64,000 bases of DNA from an alpha proteobacterium SCGC AAA536-K22 (GCA_000421325.1 ATWQ01000005.1:39517-103516); one strand, 5' to 3'. Numbered from the stretch's first letter, positions 9,786 through 18,959 are shown. Notes: generated by a model from the letters alone, not told the origin. Numbers and translations are program-made.

Positions 9786-10397
9786 ATGCGTATTTTTAAA
9801 GATAAAAAGTTAGTTATTGCTAGTCATAATAAAGGCAAGATTACTGAAATTAAGAATTTATTGGAACCCTTAGATATTCAAATTTTATCTGCATATGATT
9901 TTGATATAGAAGAACCAGAAGAAAATGGTTTAACATTTGAAGAAAATGCTCTAATTAAATCAACTTTTGTAACTCAACATACTGGATTACCAAGCATATC
10001 AGATGACAGTGGAATATGTTTTTCTGATCTTAATGGTGATCCTGGTATTTACTCTGCAAGGTGGGCAGGTCCAAATAAAGATTTTAATAAAGCAATGTCA
10101 AAAATAAACAGTGCTATTAAAGGAAAAAAAAATCCTAACTATAATTGTCACTTTATATGTTCTTTATCAATCTCTTGGCCTGATAATTATGATGTTACAG
10201 TCTCAGGAGGTATCGACGGAAAATTTTCCTGGCCACCAAAAGGTGATAAGGGTTTTGGCTATGATCCAATCTTTAAACCATTAGGTTATGATATAACTTT
10301 TGCTGAAATTGACCCTGATTTTAAACATAAAATTAGTCATAGAGCTATAGCTTTTAATAAATTAATAAATTTATGTTTTCCTAGTTTAAAGTGTTAA
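9786..10397 (+). CDS. rdgB: XTP/dITP diphosphatase (non-canonical purine NTP pyrophosphatase)
   Basis: House-cleaning enzyme that hydrolyses dITP and XTP to monophosphates, keeping them out of DNA. 203 residues of the HAM1/RdgB family: N-terminal ASHNKGKITEI, ENGLTFEENALIKS, SDDSGICFSDLNGDPGIYSARWAG and GDKGFGYDPIF substrate- and metal-binding motifs, and the C-terminal KHKISHRAIAF. It lies 10 bases after rph and overlaps the hemW start by 7 bases, indicating an operon. Confidence 0.96.
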   Translation: MRIFKDKKLVIASHNKGKITEIKNLLEPLDIQILSAYDFDIEEPEENGLTFEENALIKSTFVTQHTGLPSISDDSGICFSDLNGDPGIYSARWAGPNKDFNKAMSKINSAIKGKKNPNYNCHFICSLSISWPDNYDVTVSGGIDGKFSWPPKGDKGFGYDPIFKPLGYDITFAEIDPDFKHKISHRAIAFNKLINLCFPSLKC

Positions 10398-11566
10398 TTA
10401 AAAATAATAATAACTTATTGAGCCTATACATTCATTGGCCTTATTGTGAGGCTAAATGTCCTTATTGTGATTTTAATTCTCATGTAAACGAGCCAATTAA
10501 TTCTAAAGATTGGATACAATCTTACACTAATCAATTGCATGAAATGAAAAAACAATTATTAGAACACCGTGTAAATTCCAATAAATTAAATACTATTTTT
10601 TTTGGAGGGGGAACACCTTCCCTTATGCCTTTGGAAATAATAGAGAGTATCCTAAACACTTCTTTAGATTTGTTCGGATTTGAAGAAAATATAGAAATTT
10701 CTCTTGAAGCTAATCCAAGCTCATATGAAAGAAATAAATTTTACGATTTAAAAAATATAGGAATAAACAGATTATCTATTGGCGTGCAATCATTAAATGA
10801 TAAAAATTTAAAGTTTTTAGGACGACTTCACAATAGTATGAATGCAAAAATAGCTGTAGAACACGCTACTAAAACATTTAACAATGTGTCCGTAGATTTA
10901 ATATATGCTCTTCACGGTCAAAAAATTTTAGAATGGACAAATGAATTAGAAGAATTTCTTAAAAATAATAATTTGCAACATTTGTCGCTTTATCAACTGA
11001 CCATTGAACAAGGTACAAAGTTTTATACGGATTATAAAAAGGGCCTATTAAATGTAATTGACAATGACCACGCTGCTGATTTTTATAAGATATCTAACGA
11101 AATACTGAAAAATCACAATATTTTTAAGTATGAAGTCTCAAATTACGCCAAAAAAGGCTTTGAATGCAATCATAATTTAAACTATTGGAAGTCAGAAAAC
11201 TGGATAGGTATAGGTCCAGGCGCATATGGTAGGATATGGTCATCAAAATCCAATATTAAACGAGTTGAGTATCAAAATTATAAAAATCCAAAAACTTGGG
11301 TATCTAAAAACTTTAATAAATCACAATTTGAAAAAACTAATTTTTTCGATAGTACAACATCAGACATTGATACATTAACAATGGGACTAAGGTTGAATGA
11401 GGGTATAGAAACTTTCAAATTACATGATAAATCAATAATAGAAAGTGACGCTTTCAAAGAACTACAAAATAAAAATGTAATAAAAATTAAAAATGGTTTT
11501 TTAAAAGTTAATAAAAATTATATGATTAAATTAAATAGTATTATTAATTTTTTAATTAATTCTTAA
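10391..11566 (+). CDS. hemW: Radical SAM protein HemW (heme chaperone, HemN-like)
   Basis: 391-residue radical SAM protein with the cluster motif CEAKCPYCDFNSH near residue 19. Family features are FFGGGTPSLM, EANPSS, GINRLSIGVQSLNDKNLKFLGR, and the H..LYQLTIEQGTKF region. It was long annotated as oxygen-independent coproporphyrinogen III oxidase; the HemW branch is now regarded as a heme carrier/chaperone. It starts with GTG, overlapping rdgB by 7 bases, a classic rdgB-hemW arrangement. Its 3' end overlaps the convergent LppC gene by 15 bases. Confidence 0.93.
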   Translation: MLIKNNNNLLSLYIHWPYCEAKCPYCDFNSHVNEPINSKDWIQSYTNQLHEMKKQLLEHRVNSNKLNTIFFGGGTPSLMPLEIIESILNTSLDLFGFEENIEISLEANPSSYERNKFYDLKNIGINRLSIGVQSLNDKNLKFLGRLHNSMNAKIAVEHATKTFNNVSVDLIYALHGQKILEWTNELEEFLKNNNLQHLSLYQLTIEQGTKFYTDYKKGLLNVIDNDHAADFYKISNEILKNHNIFKYEVSNYAKKGFECNHNLNYWKSENWIGIGPGAYGRIWSSKSNIKRVEYQNYKNPKTWVSKNFNKSQFEKTNFFDSTTSDIDTLTMGLRLNEGIETFKLHDKSIIESDAFKELQNKNVIKIKNGFLKVNKNYMIKLNSIINFLINS

Positions 11567-13024
11567 ATTATTACAATTTTCAATATTAGTTAATTTTCCA
11601 AAATTTTCTATCTGCTTAACATAAATAGGTTTTCTAACGAAGCCATCTGAATTAAAGTTTAAACCTGTTATTGGACCTAAGGCGCTTTTTAAAAATTTTA
11701 AACCATTTTTTTCTTCATTAACGTAATTTATGCCAATAATACCAGAGTCAAATCCTGCATTTGAAAAGTAATTTACATTATCTCCCCAAATTTCTTGCCA
11801 GAAGAGTTTAAATTCATTGTCGTTTTTACTGAGAATAAGAGGAAACCATGCTTTAATTAATGAAGGTTCATTTTTTATTTCTTTAAGGTTAAATTTTTCA
11901 GTCCCCAAAATTTTTATATACTTAGAATCTACATTAAAAAAAGCCAATAATGGAGCTATTTCTAAAATAAATTCTTTACTGCCACCTATAATAATTGAGT
12001 CAAACCTTGTGTGAATCGTCTGGTTCTCGCTGAATTGCAAAAAACGTTTTAGTATAGAAAATAATTTTGATTTATCATTTATCTGGTTATTAGTAAGTAA
12101 AATATTTTTGTATTTATTATTTTTAAAATCACTTATTAAATCTATAGATGCATTAGTTAAAATCCTACCATATAGATTATCAGGAGCTACTATACCAAAA
12201 TTTTTATACCCATTACTAAGTGCGCATGAAATAACACTTTCTACTTGTTCTTCTGGAGAAAGTCCTAAGGACCAAATATTATTTTCTATTAATGATATAT
12301 CATTTGAAAAGGTCAATATTGGTATAAATTTAGATTTAGCGATAGGTTTAATATTTAATAAAATTTCTCTTCTAAATGGTCCTATAACTAGGCTAGGATT
12401 TATATTATTAAATAATTTTTTTATGATTTTTTCATTAATTATTTTGCCTGTATCAAAATAAATCATTTTAAGTTTATCATTACCATAATTCAGAACACTA
12501 AGATCTAATGCTTTTCTAATTTTAATACCGTAATTAGCATAAGAACCAGTTAGTGGAAGAAAAGCTAAAATATTATTGTATAAAGCATCATCTTTTTTTG
12601 AGTTAAAATATCTATTTTCTAATGAAATTTTTCCACTACTTTTCAAATTGAGATTGTTATTATCTAAGCTTAAATTCTGTTTTAACATTTTAAAGACTGC
12701 TGATAAGGCCTGATTGGCTTTAGATTCTTCTGTTACTTTTAACTTGTCTCTTCCTTGGAGTAATCTTTCATTTTTAAATTCAAAAACAACATCATTTTCA
12801 TTTTGTTTTGGTTTAAGTTTATTAACATTTAAAGTGATTTCACTTTTTATGATTTTATTTTTAGTAAAATTTTTATTATTCGAAGACTCATTATCTTTTT
12901 TTGAAAATTTTGTTGATATTTTATTTTCAACTACAATTTTTTCAGTAGTATTTTGACATCCAACAATCATTAACAATATACAAAAATAAATAGTAAGATT
13001 ATATTTAACATTAAAAATAAACAT
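11552..13024 (-). CDS. Penicillin-binding protein activator LpoA/LppC-family lipoprotein
   Basis: 490-residue outer-membrane lipoprotein. The signal peptide ends in MIVGC, with Cys23 the likely lipidated residue, followed by a ~110-residue Lys/Asn-rich linker. From about residue 145 a periplasmic-binding-protein-like fold is evident: LAFLPLTGSYANYGIKIRKALDLSV, then PSLVIGPFRREILL and NIWSLGLSPEEQVESVISCALSNGY. This matches the LppC/LpoA group that activates peptidoglycan synthases. It is divergent from rsmI by 42 bases, the same pairing as lpoA and rsmI (yraL) in E. coli, which supports the assignment. Confidence 0.85.
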   Translation of the reverse strand: MFIFNVKYNLTIYFCILLMIVGCQNTTEKIVVENKISTKFSKKDNESSNNKNFTKNKIIKSEITLNVNKLKPKQNENDVVFEFKNERLLQGRDKLKVTEESKANQALSAVFKMLKQNLSLDNNNLNLKSSGKISLENRYFNSKKDDALYNNILAFLPLTGSYANYGIKIRKALDLSVLNYGNDKLKMIYFDTGKIINEKIIKKLFNNINPSLVIGPFRREILLNIKPIAKSKFIPILTFSNDISLIENNIWSLGLSPEEQVESVISCALSNGYKNFGIVAPDNLYGRILTNASIDLISDFKNNKYKNILLTNNQINDKSKLFSILKRFLQFSENQTIHTRFDSIIIGGSKEFILEIAPLLAFFNVDSKYIKILGTEKFNLKEIKNEPSLIKAWFPLILSKNDNEFKLFWQEIWGDNVNYFSNAGFDSGIIGINYVNEEKNGLKFLKSALGPITGLNFNSDGFVRKPIYVKQIENFGKLTNIENCNNLRIN

Positions 13025-13066
13025 AAATACACATTTGATGTTACGTTATAAAATTAGGGTAATCTA

Positions 13067-13981
13067 TTGGAAAAGTTAAGTAAAGAATATCTAAAACCTT
13101 CTAATGATTGTGAAATCAAACATTTTGGAGGGTGTTTATATATTATAGCCACACCAATTGGAAATTTTGACGATATTAGCCTAAGAGCTATTCAACTTTT
13201 AACTTTGGTAGATATTTTACTATGTGAAGATACTAGAAAAACTAAAAAATTACTTGCGTATCTCAATATTAATAGAGGAAACATGATTTCATATAATGAT
13301 AATAATGCCGCACAAAAAAGACCTTATGTTTTAAAACAATTGCTATCAAATAAAAGTATAGGATTAGTTAGCGATGCAGGAACTCCGTTAATATCTGATC
13401 CAGGTTATAAACTTGTTCAAGACTGCTATTTACATAAAGTTAAAGTTACACATGTACCTGGCCCTTCTTCTGTGATAAATGGGTTAATACTGTCAGGTCT
13501 ACCTACAAATCAATTTTATTTTGGAGGTTTTGTTTCTTCCAAAAAAAATAGTAAAATAAAACAATTTACTCTTACTAAATTTTATCCAATGACTGGAATA
13601 TGGTTTGATACTTGTTTAAGGTTAATAGATACTCTTGAGATAATATTTAAAATCTATGGAAACAGAAAAATTTCTATCGCACGAGAACTTACTAAAATTT
13701 ATGAAGATGTAATTTCCAGTGACTTACAAAACATTAGAAGTTTAATTTATGAAAAAGAATTAAATAATAAACCTTTGAAAGGGGAAATTGTAATTATAAT
13801 TGATGGTTATGACCAAAAAAATGATGTGAACATTGAAACTTTAAAAATTAATATAAAAAAGAAACTACAAAAATTTTCTCTTCGTGATACAGTTAATAAA
13901 ACAATTGATGAAACTAATTTTCCAAGAAAATTAATTTATAATGAGGCTTTGAAAATTAAAAACTTCATGAAAAAAAAATAA
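13067..13981 (+). CDS. rsmI: 16S rRNA (cytidine(1402)-2'-O)-methyltransferase
   Basis: Methylates the 2'-O of C1402 in the decoding centre of 16S rRNA using SAM. 304 residues with the tetrapyrrole-methylase fold: CLYIIATPIGNFDDISLRA, LCEDTRKTKKLL, SDAGTPLISDPGYKLV, VPGPSSVINGLILSGL and FYFGGF motifs. The start is TTG at 13067, with AGGG about 10 bases upstream and no close in-frame ATG. Downstream comes a DolP-like lipoprotein; yraN, often next to rsmI, is absent. Confidence 0.94.
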   Translation: MEKLSKEYLKPSNDCEIKHFGGCLYIIATPIGNFDDISLRAIQLLTLVDILLCEDTRKTKKLLAYLNINRGNMISYNDNNAAQKRPYVLKQLLSNKSIGLVSDAGTPLISDPGYKLVQDCYLHKVKVTHVPGPSSVINGLILSGLPTNQFYFGGFVSSKKNSKIKQFTLTKFYPMTGIWFDTCLRLIDTLEIIFKIYGNRKISIARELTKIYEDVISSDLQNIRSLIYEKELNNKPLKGEIVIIIDGYDQKNDVNIETLKINIKKKLQKFSLRDTVNKTIDETNFPRKLIYNEALKIKNFMKKK

Positions 13982-14003
13982 AATTTATAAAATTATACAA
14001 AAG

Positions 14004-14588
14004 GTGTCAAACTTGAAAAAATTATTATTTGTATCTGTAGTTACTCTTTTTTTACAATCATGCGGTCCAATTATAGGAACAGTAGGTATGGTATCTCTAG
14101 GTGCTGCGTCAAAAGAAAAGGGAATAGGAACTACTATAAGTGATAACGTTATAAAAACAAAAATATCAAATTTGGTCTATAAACTAGACAAAAATTTAAT
14201 AAATGACACTAAAATATTTGTTAATAATGGTGCAGTCTTAATAACAGGTAAAGTAAAAAAACCAAGTAATAAAATTGAATTTACTAAATTAGCCTGGAAT
14301 ATAAGAGGTGTTAATGAAGTAAATAATGAACTTCAAATAACTGATACTTCATTTATAAAAAATATAGCAAGAGATTTAGCTTCTCTGGGAGAGATAAGAG
14401 CAAGAATAATGTCAGATAAAAAGATTAATAGCTTAAATTATTCAATAGATGTTGTTAATGACAAGGTCTATCTTAGCGGCGTTGCAACTAACAAAGAAGA
14501 AATGCTTCTTGTAAAGAATCATGCGTCTAGCGCAAGATATGTAAAGGAAGTTTATAATTATATAATTTTAAATAATGACAAGAGATGA
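14004..14588 (+). CDS. BON-domain outer-membrane lipoprotein (DolP/OsmY-like)
   Basis: 194 residues. A lipoprotein signal ends in LQSC (Cys20), followed by PIIGTVGMVSLGAASKEKG. Two BON domains are seen, about residues 45-110 (VLITGKVKKPSNKIEFTKLAW...VNEVNNELQI) and 115-190 (VYLSGVATNKEE...VKEVYNYI), each with the conserved Gly in an 'xV.L.G.V' strand. BON domains bind phospholipid membranes, and DolP maintains outer-membrane integrity in E. coli. Its position after the LpoA-rsmI pair matches the E. coli lpoA-yraN-diaA-dolP order, with yraN and diaA missing here. Start GTG 14004; a TTG three codons later is possible. It overlaps gshB by 4 bases. Confidence 0.88.
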   Translation: MSNLKKLLFVSVVTLFLQSCGPIIGTVGMVSLGAASKEKGIGTTISDNVIKTKISNLVYKLDKNLINDTKIFVNNGAVLITGKVKKPSNKIEFTKLAWNIRGVNEVNNELQITDTSFIKNIARDLASLGEIRARIMSDKKINSLNYSIDVVNDKVYLSGVATNKEEMLLVKNHASSARYVKEVYNYIILNNDKR

Positions 14589-15538
14589 CAGGCAATTTAA
14601 AAATTGCGTTTCTTATGGATCCTTTTGAAAAGCTTGATCTTAAAGGTGATACTACTTTTGCGCTAGCTCTTGAGGCTCAGGAAAGAAAACATGAAATAAG
14701 TTTTTTTACACCAGATGACCTTTTTTTAAAATCAGGTCAAATTTTTGCTAATATATGTAAAATTGAGTTGTCCTCAGATAATGAAACACTAGATTATGAA
14801 TATTACGATAAAATAATCCAACCTCTAAAGCATTATGACGTAATAATGATGAGACAAGACCCACCTTTTGATATGTCCTATATTACTGCGACACATATTT
14901 TAGAAAAACTGTCCGATTCTGTATTAATTGTTAATAATCCCCATGAGGTAAGAAATGCTCCAGAAAAAATATTTGTTACAAATTTCTCCCACTTAATGCC
15001 AAAAACTTTAATATCAAGAGATCCCAAAATAATTAAAAGTTTCAGAGATGAATACAACGATATAATAATTAAACCATTATATGGCAATGGTGGACAGGGT
15101 GTGTTTCATGTTCTTCCTAATGATGAGAATTTTAATTCAATTTTAGAAATGTTTTTTGCCCAAAACAAACAACCTCTTATGATACAAGAATATTTAAGCG
15201 ATGTAAGAAATGGTGATAAGAGGGTAATTTTGGTAAATGGTGAAGTTGTAGGCGCAATAAACAGAATTCCAAGAAAAGGAGAAAGTAGATCAAATATGCA
15301 TGTTGGTGGCAAGCCAGAAAAAACAACTTTGACAAAAAGAGATAAATTTATTTGTAATGAAATTTCACAACCCTTAAAGGATAAAGAATTGTATTTTGTA
15401 GGAATAGATATTATAGGAGACTTTATTACTGAAATTAACGTTACATCACCTACAGGAATAAGAGAAATAAGGTCTTACGAAACAATAGCAATTGAGGAAA
15501 TTTTTTGGGATTTTATAGAAAAGAAACTTAATATTTAA
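14585..15538 (+). CDS. gshB: Glutathione synthetase
   Basis: Ligates glycine to gamma-glutamylcysteine with ATP, the final step of glutathione synthesis. 317 residues with the ATP-grasp fold: N-terminal KIAFLMDPFEKLDLKGDTTF, then MMRQDPPFDMSYITATHIL, IIKPLYGNGGQGVF (ATP loop), GDKRVILVNGEVVGAINRIP, and the C-terminal EINVTSPTGIREI near residue 285. Coupled to the BON lipoprotein by an ATGA overlap. The gene end overlaps the convergent HIT gene by 4 bases. Confidence 0.97.
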   Translation: MTGNLKIAFLMDPFEKLDLKGDTTFALALEAQERKHEISFFTPDDLFLKSGQIFANICKIELSSDNETLDYEYYDKIIQPLKHYDVIMMRQDPPFDMSYITATHILEKLSDSVLIVNNPHEVRNAPEKIFVTNFSHLMPKTLISRDPKIIKSFRDEYNDIIIKPLYGNGGQGVFHVLPNDENFNSILEMFFAQNKQPLMIQEYLSDVRNGDKRVILVNGEVVGAINRIPRKGESRSNMHVGGKPEKTTLTKRDKFICNEISQPLKDKELYFVGIDIIGDFITEINVTSPTGIREIRSYETIAIEEIFWDFIEKKLNI

Positions 15539-15897
15539 TTGATCATTCTACCTAAATTCTTACCACCTAGTAAATGAACGTGAAAATGTGGTACATCTTG
15601 ATTACCATCATCTCCAGAATTTGAGATAATCCTAAAGCCTTTTTCTGAAATTTTGTTTAGCTTAATTACGTCATTTACTAATTTCCAAAGAAGTTCTATT
15701 TCACTAATTGAAGCATTTTCCGTAAAATCGTATAAATTAAGATACGCTTTTTTGGGAATAACTAAAACATGTATAACTGATTGTGGATTAATATCAGAAA
15801 AGGCTAGAGCATGATCATTTTCAAGTATCTTATGACATGGAATCTCTAATCTTAATATTTTTGCAAAAATATTATTTTCATCATAATTTTTGTTCAT
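15535..15897 (-). CDS. HIT-family nucleotide-binding protein (HinT-like)
   Basis: 120 residues. A histidine-triad hydrolase with the signature HFHVHLLGG near residues 104-112, whose histidines attack phosphoramidate or nucleotidyl bonds, plus FSDINPQSVIHVLVIPK and ISNSGDDGNQDVPH. Such proteins hydrolyse AMP-lysine or similar purine phosphoramidates; the in-vivo substrate is unclear. It is the last gene of the his operon, overlapping hisE by 17 bases, a hisE-HIT pairing familiar in alphaproteobacteria. Confidence 0.93.
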   Translation of the reverse strand: MNKNYDENNIFAKILRLEIPCHKILENDHALAFSDINPQSVIHVLVIPKKAYLNLYDFTENASISEIELLWKLVNDVIKLNKISEKGFRIISNSGDDGNQDVPHFHVHLLGGKNLGRMIN

Positions 15898-16216
15898 TTT
15901 TTAAACTCCTACTCTTTTTTTCTTCAAAACCAGATCTTAACTTTCTATTAGATAATTCCTCCCAGACATCATTAGGATCTATACCAATTGAGACCCATAA
16001 AACAAGTAAATGGTATATAAGATCTGCAGATTCAGAAATAGTTCCTTTTTTATTTTTTTTAATAAAATCAATAATTAATTCTGAGGATTCTTCTCCTATT
16101 TTTTTTCCTAATAATTCAGGATTATTAAGTAAATGAGCAGTATAAGATTTATTTTCATTTATATTTTTTCTTATTTTTAAATCGTTAAACATCTGATTAA
16201 TAAATTGATCATTCAT
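15881..16216 (-). CDS. hisE: Phosphoribosyl-ATP pyrophosphatase
   Basis: Second step of histidine synthesis: removes pyrophosphate from PR-ATP. 111 residues, an all-alpha MazG-like fold with YTAHLLNNPELLGKKIGEES and the metal-binding EESSELIIDFIKK followed by ESADLIYHLLVLW. It is encoded separately from hisI, as usual in alphaproteobacteria; hisI is not in the window. It overlaps hisF by 4 bases (ATGA). Confidence 0.95.
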   Translation of the reverse strand: MNDQFINQMFNDLKIRKNINENKSYTAHLLNNPELLGKKIGEESSELIIDFIKKNKKGTISESADLIYHLLVLWVSIGIDPNDVWEELSNRKLRSGFEEKKSRSLKNEQKL

Positions 16217-16995
16217 TTTTTATTTTCACAATCTCTTACATGGATGCCATTTTTAAACATCTCTTTTTTTACTGATAATATTGAGTGAATGCCAAAATGA
16301 AAAATAGAAGCTGCTAAAACTGCCGAAGCACCAGATTTAAGCACGACATCTACCATATCTTTAGGATTGCCTGCACCACCTGATGCAATTACAGGAACAG
16401 AAACGTTTTCAGAAACTAATTTAGTGAGATTAAGATTATAGCCTGTTTTCATTCCATCTGTAGTCATTGAGGTCAATAAGATTTCACCTGCACCGTTCTC
16501 AACTCCCTGTTTTGCCCAATTTAGTACATCCATATTTGTTTTTTTTCTTCCTCCATGCGTGGTCACTTCATATCCACTTGGCATAATTTTACTCTCAATA
16601 GCATCAATCGCTAATACTACACACTGATTCCCAAATTTATCAGAAGAATGTTTGATTATTTCTGGATTATATACTGCTGCCGAATTAATTGAAACTTTAT
16701 CTGCACCACAGGCTAACAATTCACGGAAATCACTTAAATTATTTATACCTCCACCGACAGTGAGAGGTACAAAACATGATTCAGCTGTTTTTGAAATTAC
16801 ATCAAACATAGTTTTTCTTTCTTCATGTGTCGCAGAAATATCTAAGAAACAAATTTCATCAGCTCCTGTTTTACTATACAAATTAGCTTGTTCTACTGGA
16901 TCTCCAGCATCTTTTAAGTCAACGAAGTTAATTCCTTTAACTATTCTTCCATCATGAACATCCAGGCATGCAATTACTCGTGTTGACAACATCAA
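16213..16995 (-). CDS. hisF: Imidazole glycerol phosphate synthase, cyclase subunit HisF
   Basis: Together with HisH converts PRFAR plus glutamine-derived ammonia into imidazole glycerol phosphate and AICAR. 260 residues, TIM barrel with VIACLDVHDGRIVKG (catalytic Asp12), GADEICFLDISAT, VGGGINN, AIDAIE (second catalytic Asp near 131), GEILLTSMTTDGMKTGYN and ASGGAG phosphate-binding segments. Four-base overlaps with both hisA and hisE imply translational coupling. Confidence 0.97.
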   Translation of the reverse strand: MMLSTRVIACLDVHDGRIVKGINFVDLKDAGDPVEQANLYSKTGADEICFLDISATHEERKTMFDVISKTAESCFVPLTVGGGINNLSDFRELLACGADKVSINSAAVYNPEIIKHSSDKFGNQCVVLAIDAIESKIMPSGYEVTTHGGRKKTNMDVLNWAKQGVENGAGEILLTSMTTDGMKTGYNLNLTKLVSENVSVPVIASGGAGNPKDMVDVVLKSGASAVLAASIFHFGIHSILSVKKEMFKNGIHVRDCENKK

Positions 16996-17747
16996 AATTT
17001 TGCCTTTTTTACTTTTTGTAAAGCCTCTGTTAAAGTGAACTTTTTTTCATATAACGCTCTTCCAATTATCACACCCTCAATACCATTTGAAAATTGGTTA
17101 CTTAATCTGATAATGTCATTCAATGACGAAACACCTCCAGAGGCAATAACGGGATGAGGAATAGATTTTGCAAAATTAATAGTGTCATCAAGACTAACTC
17201 CCTGCAAACTTCCATCTCTTGATATGTCAGTGTATATAACAGAATTAATAATAGAGGGATTGAATTTTTTTATTAGATCAGTAGCACTTATATTAGATTG
17301 ATTTTTCCAACCATGTGATGCAATCATACCGTTCCTAACATCTGCACCTATTACAATTTTTTTATAATATTGATTTTCCAATTTTTTTATAAAATTTGGA
17401 TTTTCAAAAGCTAATGTCCCTAAGATCAATCTTTCAACAGAATTTTGTAACCAAAAATCAATATTTTCTAAATTTCTAATACCACCACCTAACTGAATAT
17501 TAGCTTTATTCTGAATTTTTTTTAAAAGCTTTTGAATTACAATTTTATTTACACTTTTTCCTTCAACAGCACCGTCTAGATCAACAATATGCAACCATTT
17601 GGCACCTTGGTCTATAAACCACATAGCTTGGTCTATTGGATTATTATTATAAATTGTTTCATTTCCCATCTCTCCAAATAAAAGTCTTACACATTTTCCA
17701 TTTTTAATATCTATTGCTGGGTATAATATAAATTGTTCTTTTGTCAT
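16992..17747 (-). CDS. hisA: Phosphoribosylformimino-5-aminoimidazole carboxamide ribotide isomerase
   Basis: Amadori isomerase of histidine synthesis. 251 residues from the ATG at 17747-17745 (MTKEQFILYPAIDIKNG). This start leaves a single base after the TGA of the GNAT gene, whereas a longer reading frame would overlap that gene by 44 bases. TIM-barrel motifs include PAIDIKNGKCVRL with the catalytic Asp, LHIVDLDGA, LGGGIRN, YTDISRDGSLQG and ASGGVSS. Overlaps hisF by 4 bases. Confidence 0.96.
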   Translation of the reverse strand: MTKEQFILYPAIDIKNGKCVRLLFGEMGNETIYNNNPIDQAMWFIDQGAKWLHIVDLDGAVEGKSVNKIVIQKLLKKIQNKANIQLGGGIRNLENIDFWLQNSVERLILGTLAFENPNFIKKLENQYYKKIVIGADVRNGMIASHGWKNQSNISATDLIKKFNPSIINSVIYTDISRDGSLQGVSLDDTINFAKSIPHPVIASGGVSSLNDIIRLSNQFSNGIEGVIIGRALYEKKFTLTEALQKVKKAKF

Positions 17748-17748
17748 C

Positions 17749-18285
17749 TCACAACTCTTTATAATAATAATAACCAGTAATATATCTATCATTTATAAGG
17801 ACTGCTTTGGGATTTACACCAGACCTTATAAAACCTGCTTGTTCATATAATTGTATAGCCCTGTGCTGTGTTTCTCTAACTTCAAGATTCATTACTTTGA
17901 AACCATCCTGTTTTGCCTTTAACTCTGCTTTCTGAAACACTGCCTTTGCTAAACCAAAACCTCTTGCCCAAGGAGCAAAGAAAAAAGTACTTAATATACA
18001 AGAATGTGATTGTGCTTCATTATTTTTAGCAGGCTTGATTATTTGAACTGAACCGGCAATTACGTTATCAAGCTTACCTAAAATAAGAATCCTTTCAGGT
18101 ATAAGCAGAACACCTTTCCAATAATTTTGTAACATTTTTAATGATGGCGGTGATATCCAACCGAAACCTCCTCCGCCTATAATGGCTTCTTCTGTTGCAT
18201 CACAAAGTTCTTGCAGATCAACCTTATTTAAGCTTTTGCAAATTTCAGCCTTTACGTTATATTTCTTTAAAAGTTTTACCATCAT
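17749..18285 (-). CDS. GNAT-family N-acetyltransferase inside the his operon
   Basis: 178 residues. The acetyl-CoA-binding motif A is seen as FFFAPWARGFGLAKAVFQKAE (central ARGFGLA is the R/Q-xxG-x-G/A loop), followed by VMNLEVRETQHRAIQLYEQAGF, the motif B region typical of GNAT enzymes. The acceptor is unknown. It lies between hisH (14-base gap) and hisA (1-base gap) on the same strand, so it must be co-transcribed with histidine genes, yet no known step of the pathway needs acetylation. Base composition does not stand out from neighbours. Confidence 0.88.
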   Translation of the reverse strand: MMVKLLKKYNVKAEICKSLNKVDLQELCDATEEAIIGGGGFGWISPPSLKMLQNYWKGVLLIPERILILGKLDNVIAGSVQIIKPAKNNEAQSHSCILSTFFFAPWARGFGLAKAVFQKAELKAKQDGFKVMNLEVRETQHRAIQLYEQAGFIRSGVNPKAVLINDRYITGYYYYKEL

Positions 18286-18298
18286 TTATCTTTTCATT

Positions 18299-18958
18299 TT
18301 AGGGCTGCCATTTGAGCCAATTAGAAATTAATTTTTGACCTGAAAAACTGCTTTTTTCAGGATGAAACTGCACTCCTATATAATTATCCTTACCAACGAT
18401 TGCAGGTATTTCATGACAATAATTAGTACTCGCTATTAATTGATTTTTTTCATTGTTTTCCAAGTAATAAGAGTGAACGAAATAATATTGATCCTTTTCA
18501 TTTAAATTTTTAAGTATTGGGTGATTAGCATATTGTAACTGTAAACTGTTCCATCCCATATGAGGAACTTTAAAATTTCTTCCAAGATAATCTAGACCAA
18601 CCGTTTTGATTTTTTTAAAATTACCACTCAACCAACTAAACCCTGATGTTTTTATTTTTTCTAGGCTAAAGTCAAACATCAATTGCATTCCAACACATAT
18701 ACCAAGAAATTTTTTCTTTTTGTATATTACTTGTTCAGATAAAACTTCAATTAATCCGTCTATCTCTTGCAATCCTTTTTTACAATCAGGATAAGAACCA
18801 ACACCAGGTAAGATCAAAAAGTCTGCATTAGTAATGGACTGCAAATTATTTGTCACCTTAATTTTACATTTTAAATTATTTTCAGTGATTGAATTAAAAA
18901 AAGCATTTTCAACAGATCTAAGATTCCCAGACCCATAATCGATTATTATTAAATTCAT
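18299..18958 (-). CDS. hisH: Imidazole glycerol phosphate synthase, glutaminase subunit HisH
   Basis: Class I glutamine amidotransferase that supplies ammonia to HisF. 219 residues with IDYGSGNLRSV at the N-terminus, the oxyanion and nucleophile motif GICVGMQLMF (Cys88), MGWNSL, and the catalytic His/Glu in GVQFHPEKSSF (His198, Glu200). Start ATG one base after the hisB stop. Confidence 0.97.
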   Translation of the reverse strand: MNLIIIDYGSGNLRSVENAFFNSITENNLKCKIKVTNNLQSITNADFLILPGVGSYPDCKKGLQEIDGLIEVLSEQVIYKKKKFLGICVGMQLMFDFSLEKIKTSGFSWLSGNFKKIKTVGLDYLGRNFKVPHMGWNSLQLQYANHPILKNLNEKDQYYFVHSYYLENNEKNQLIASTNYCHEIPAIVGKDNYIGVQFHPEKSSFSGQKLISNWLKWQP

Positions 18959-18959
18959 A

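Noticed and set aside
12108..12461. Plus-strand open frame inside the LppC gene
   Set aside because: Antisense shadow with hydrophobic low-complexity translation and no ribosome site.
17749..18285. Horizontal transfer of the GNAT gene
   Set aside because: Base composition and codon style look like neighbouring genes, and the spacing is typical of the operon; no transfer signs seen.
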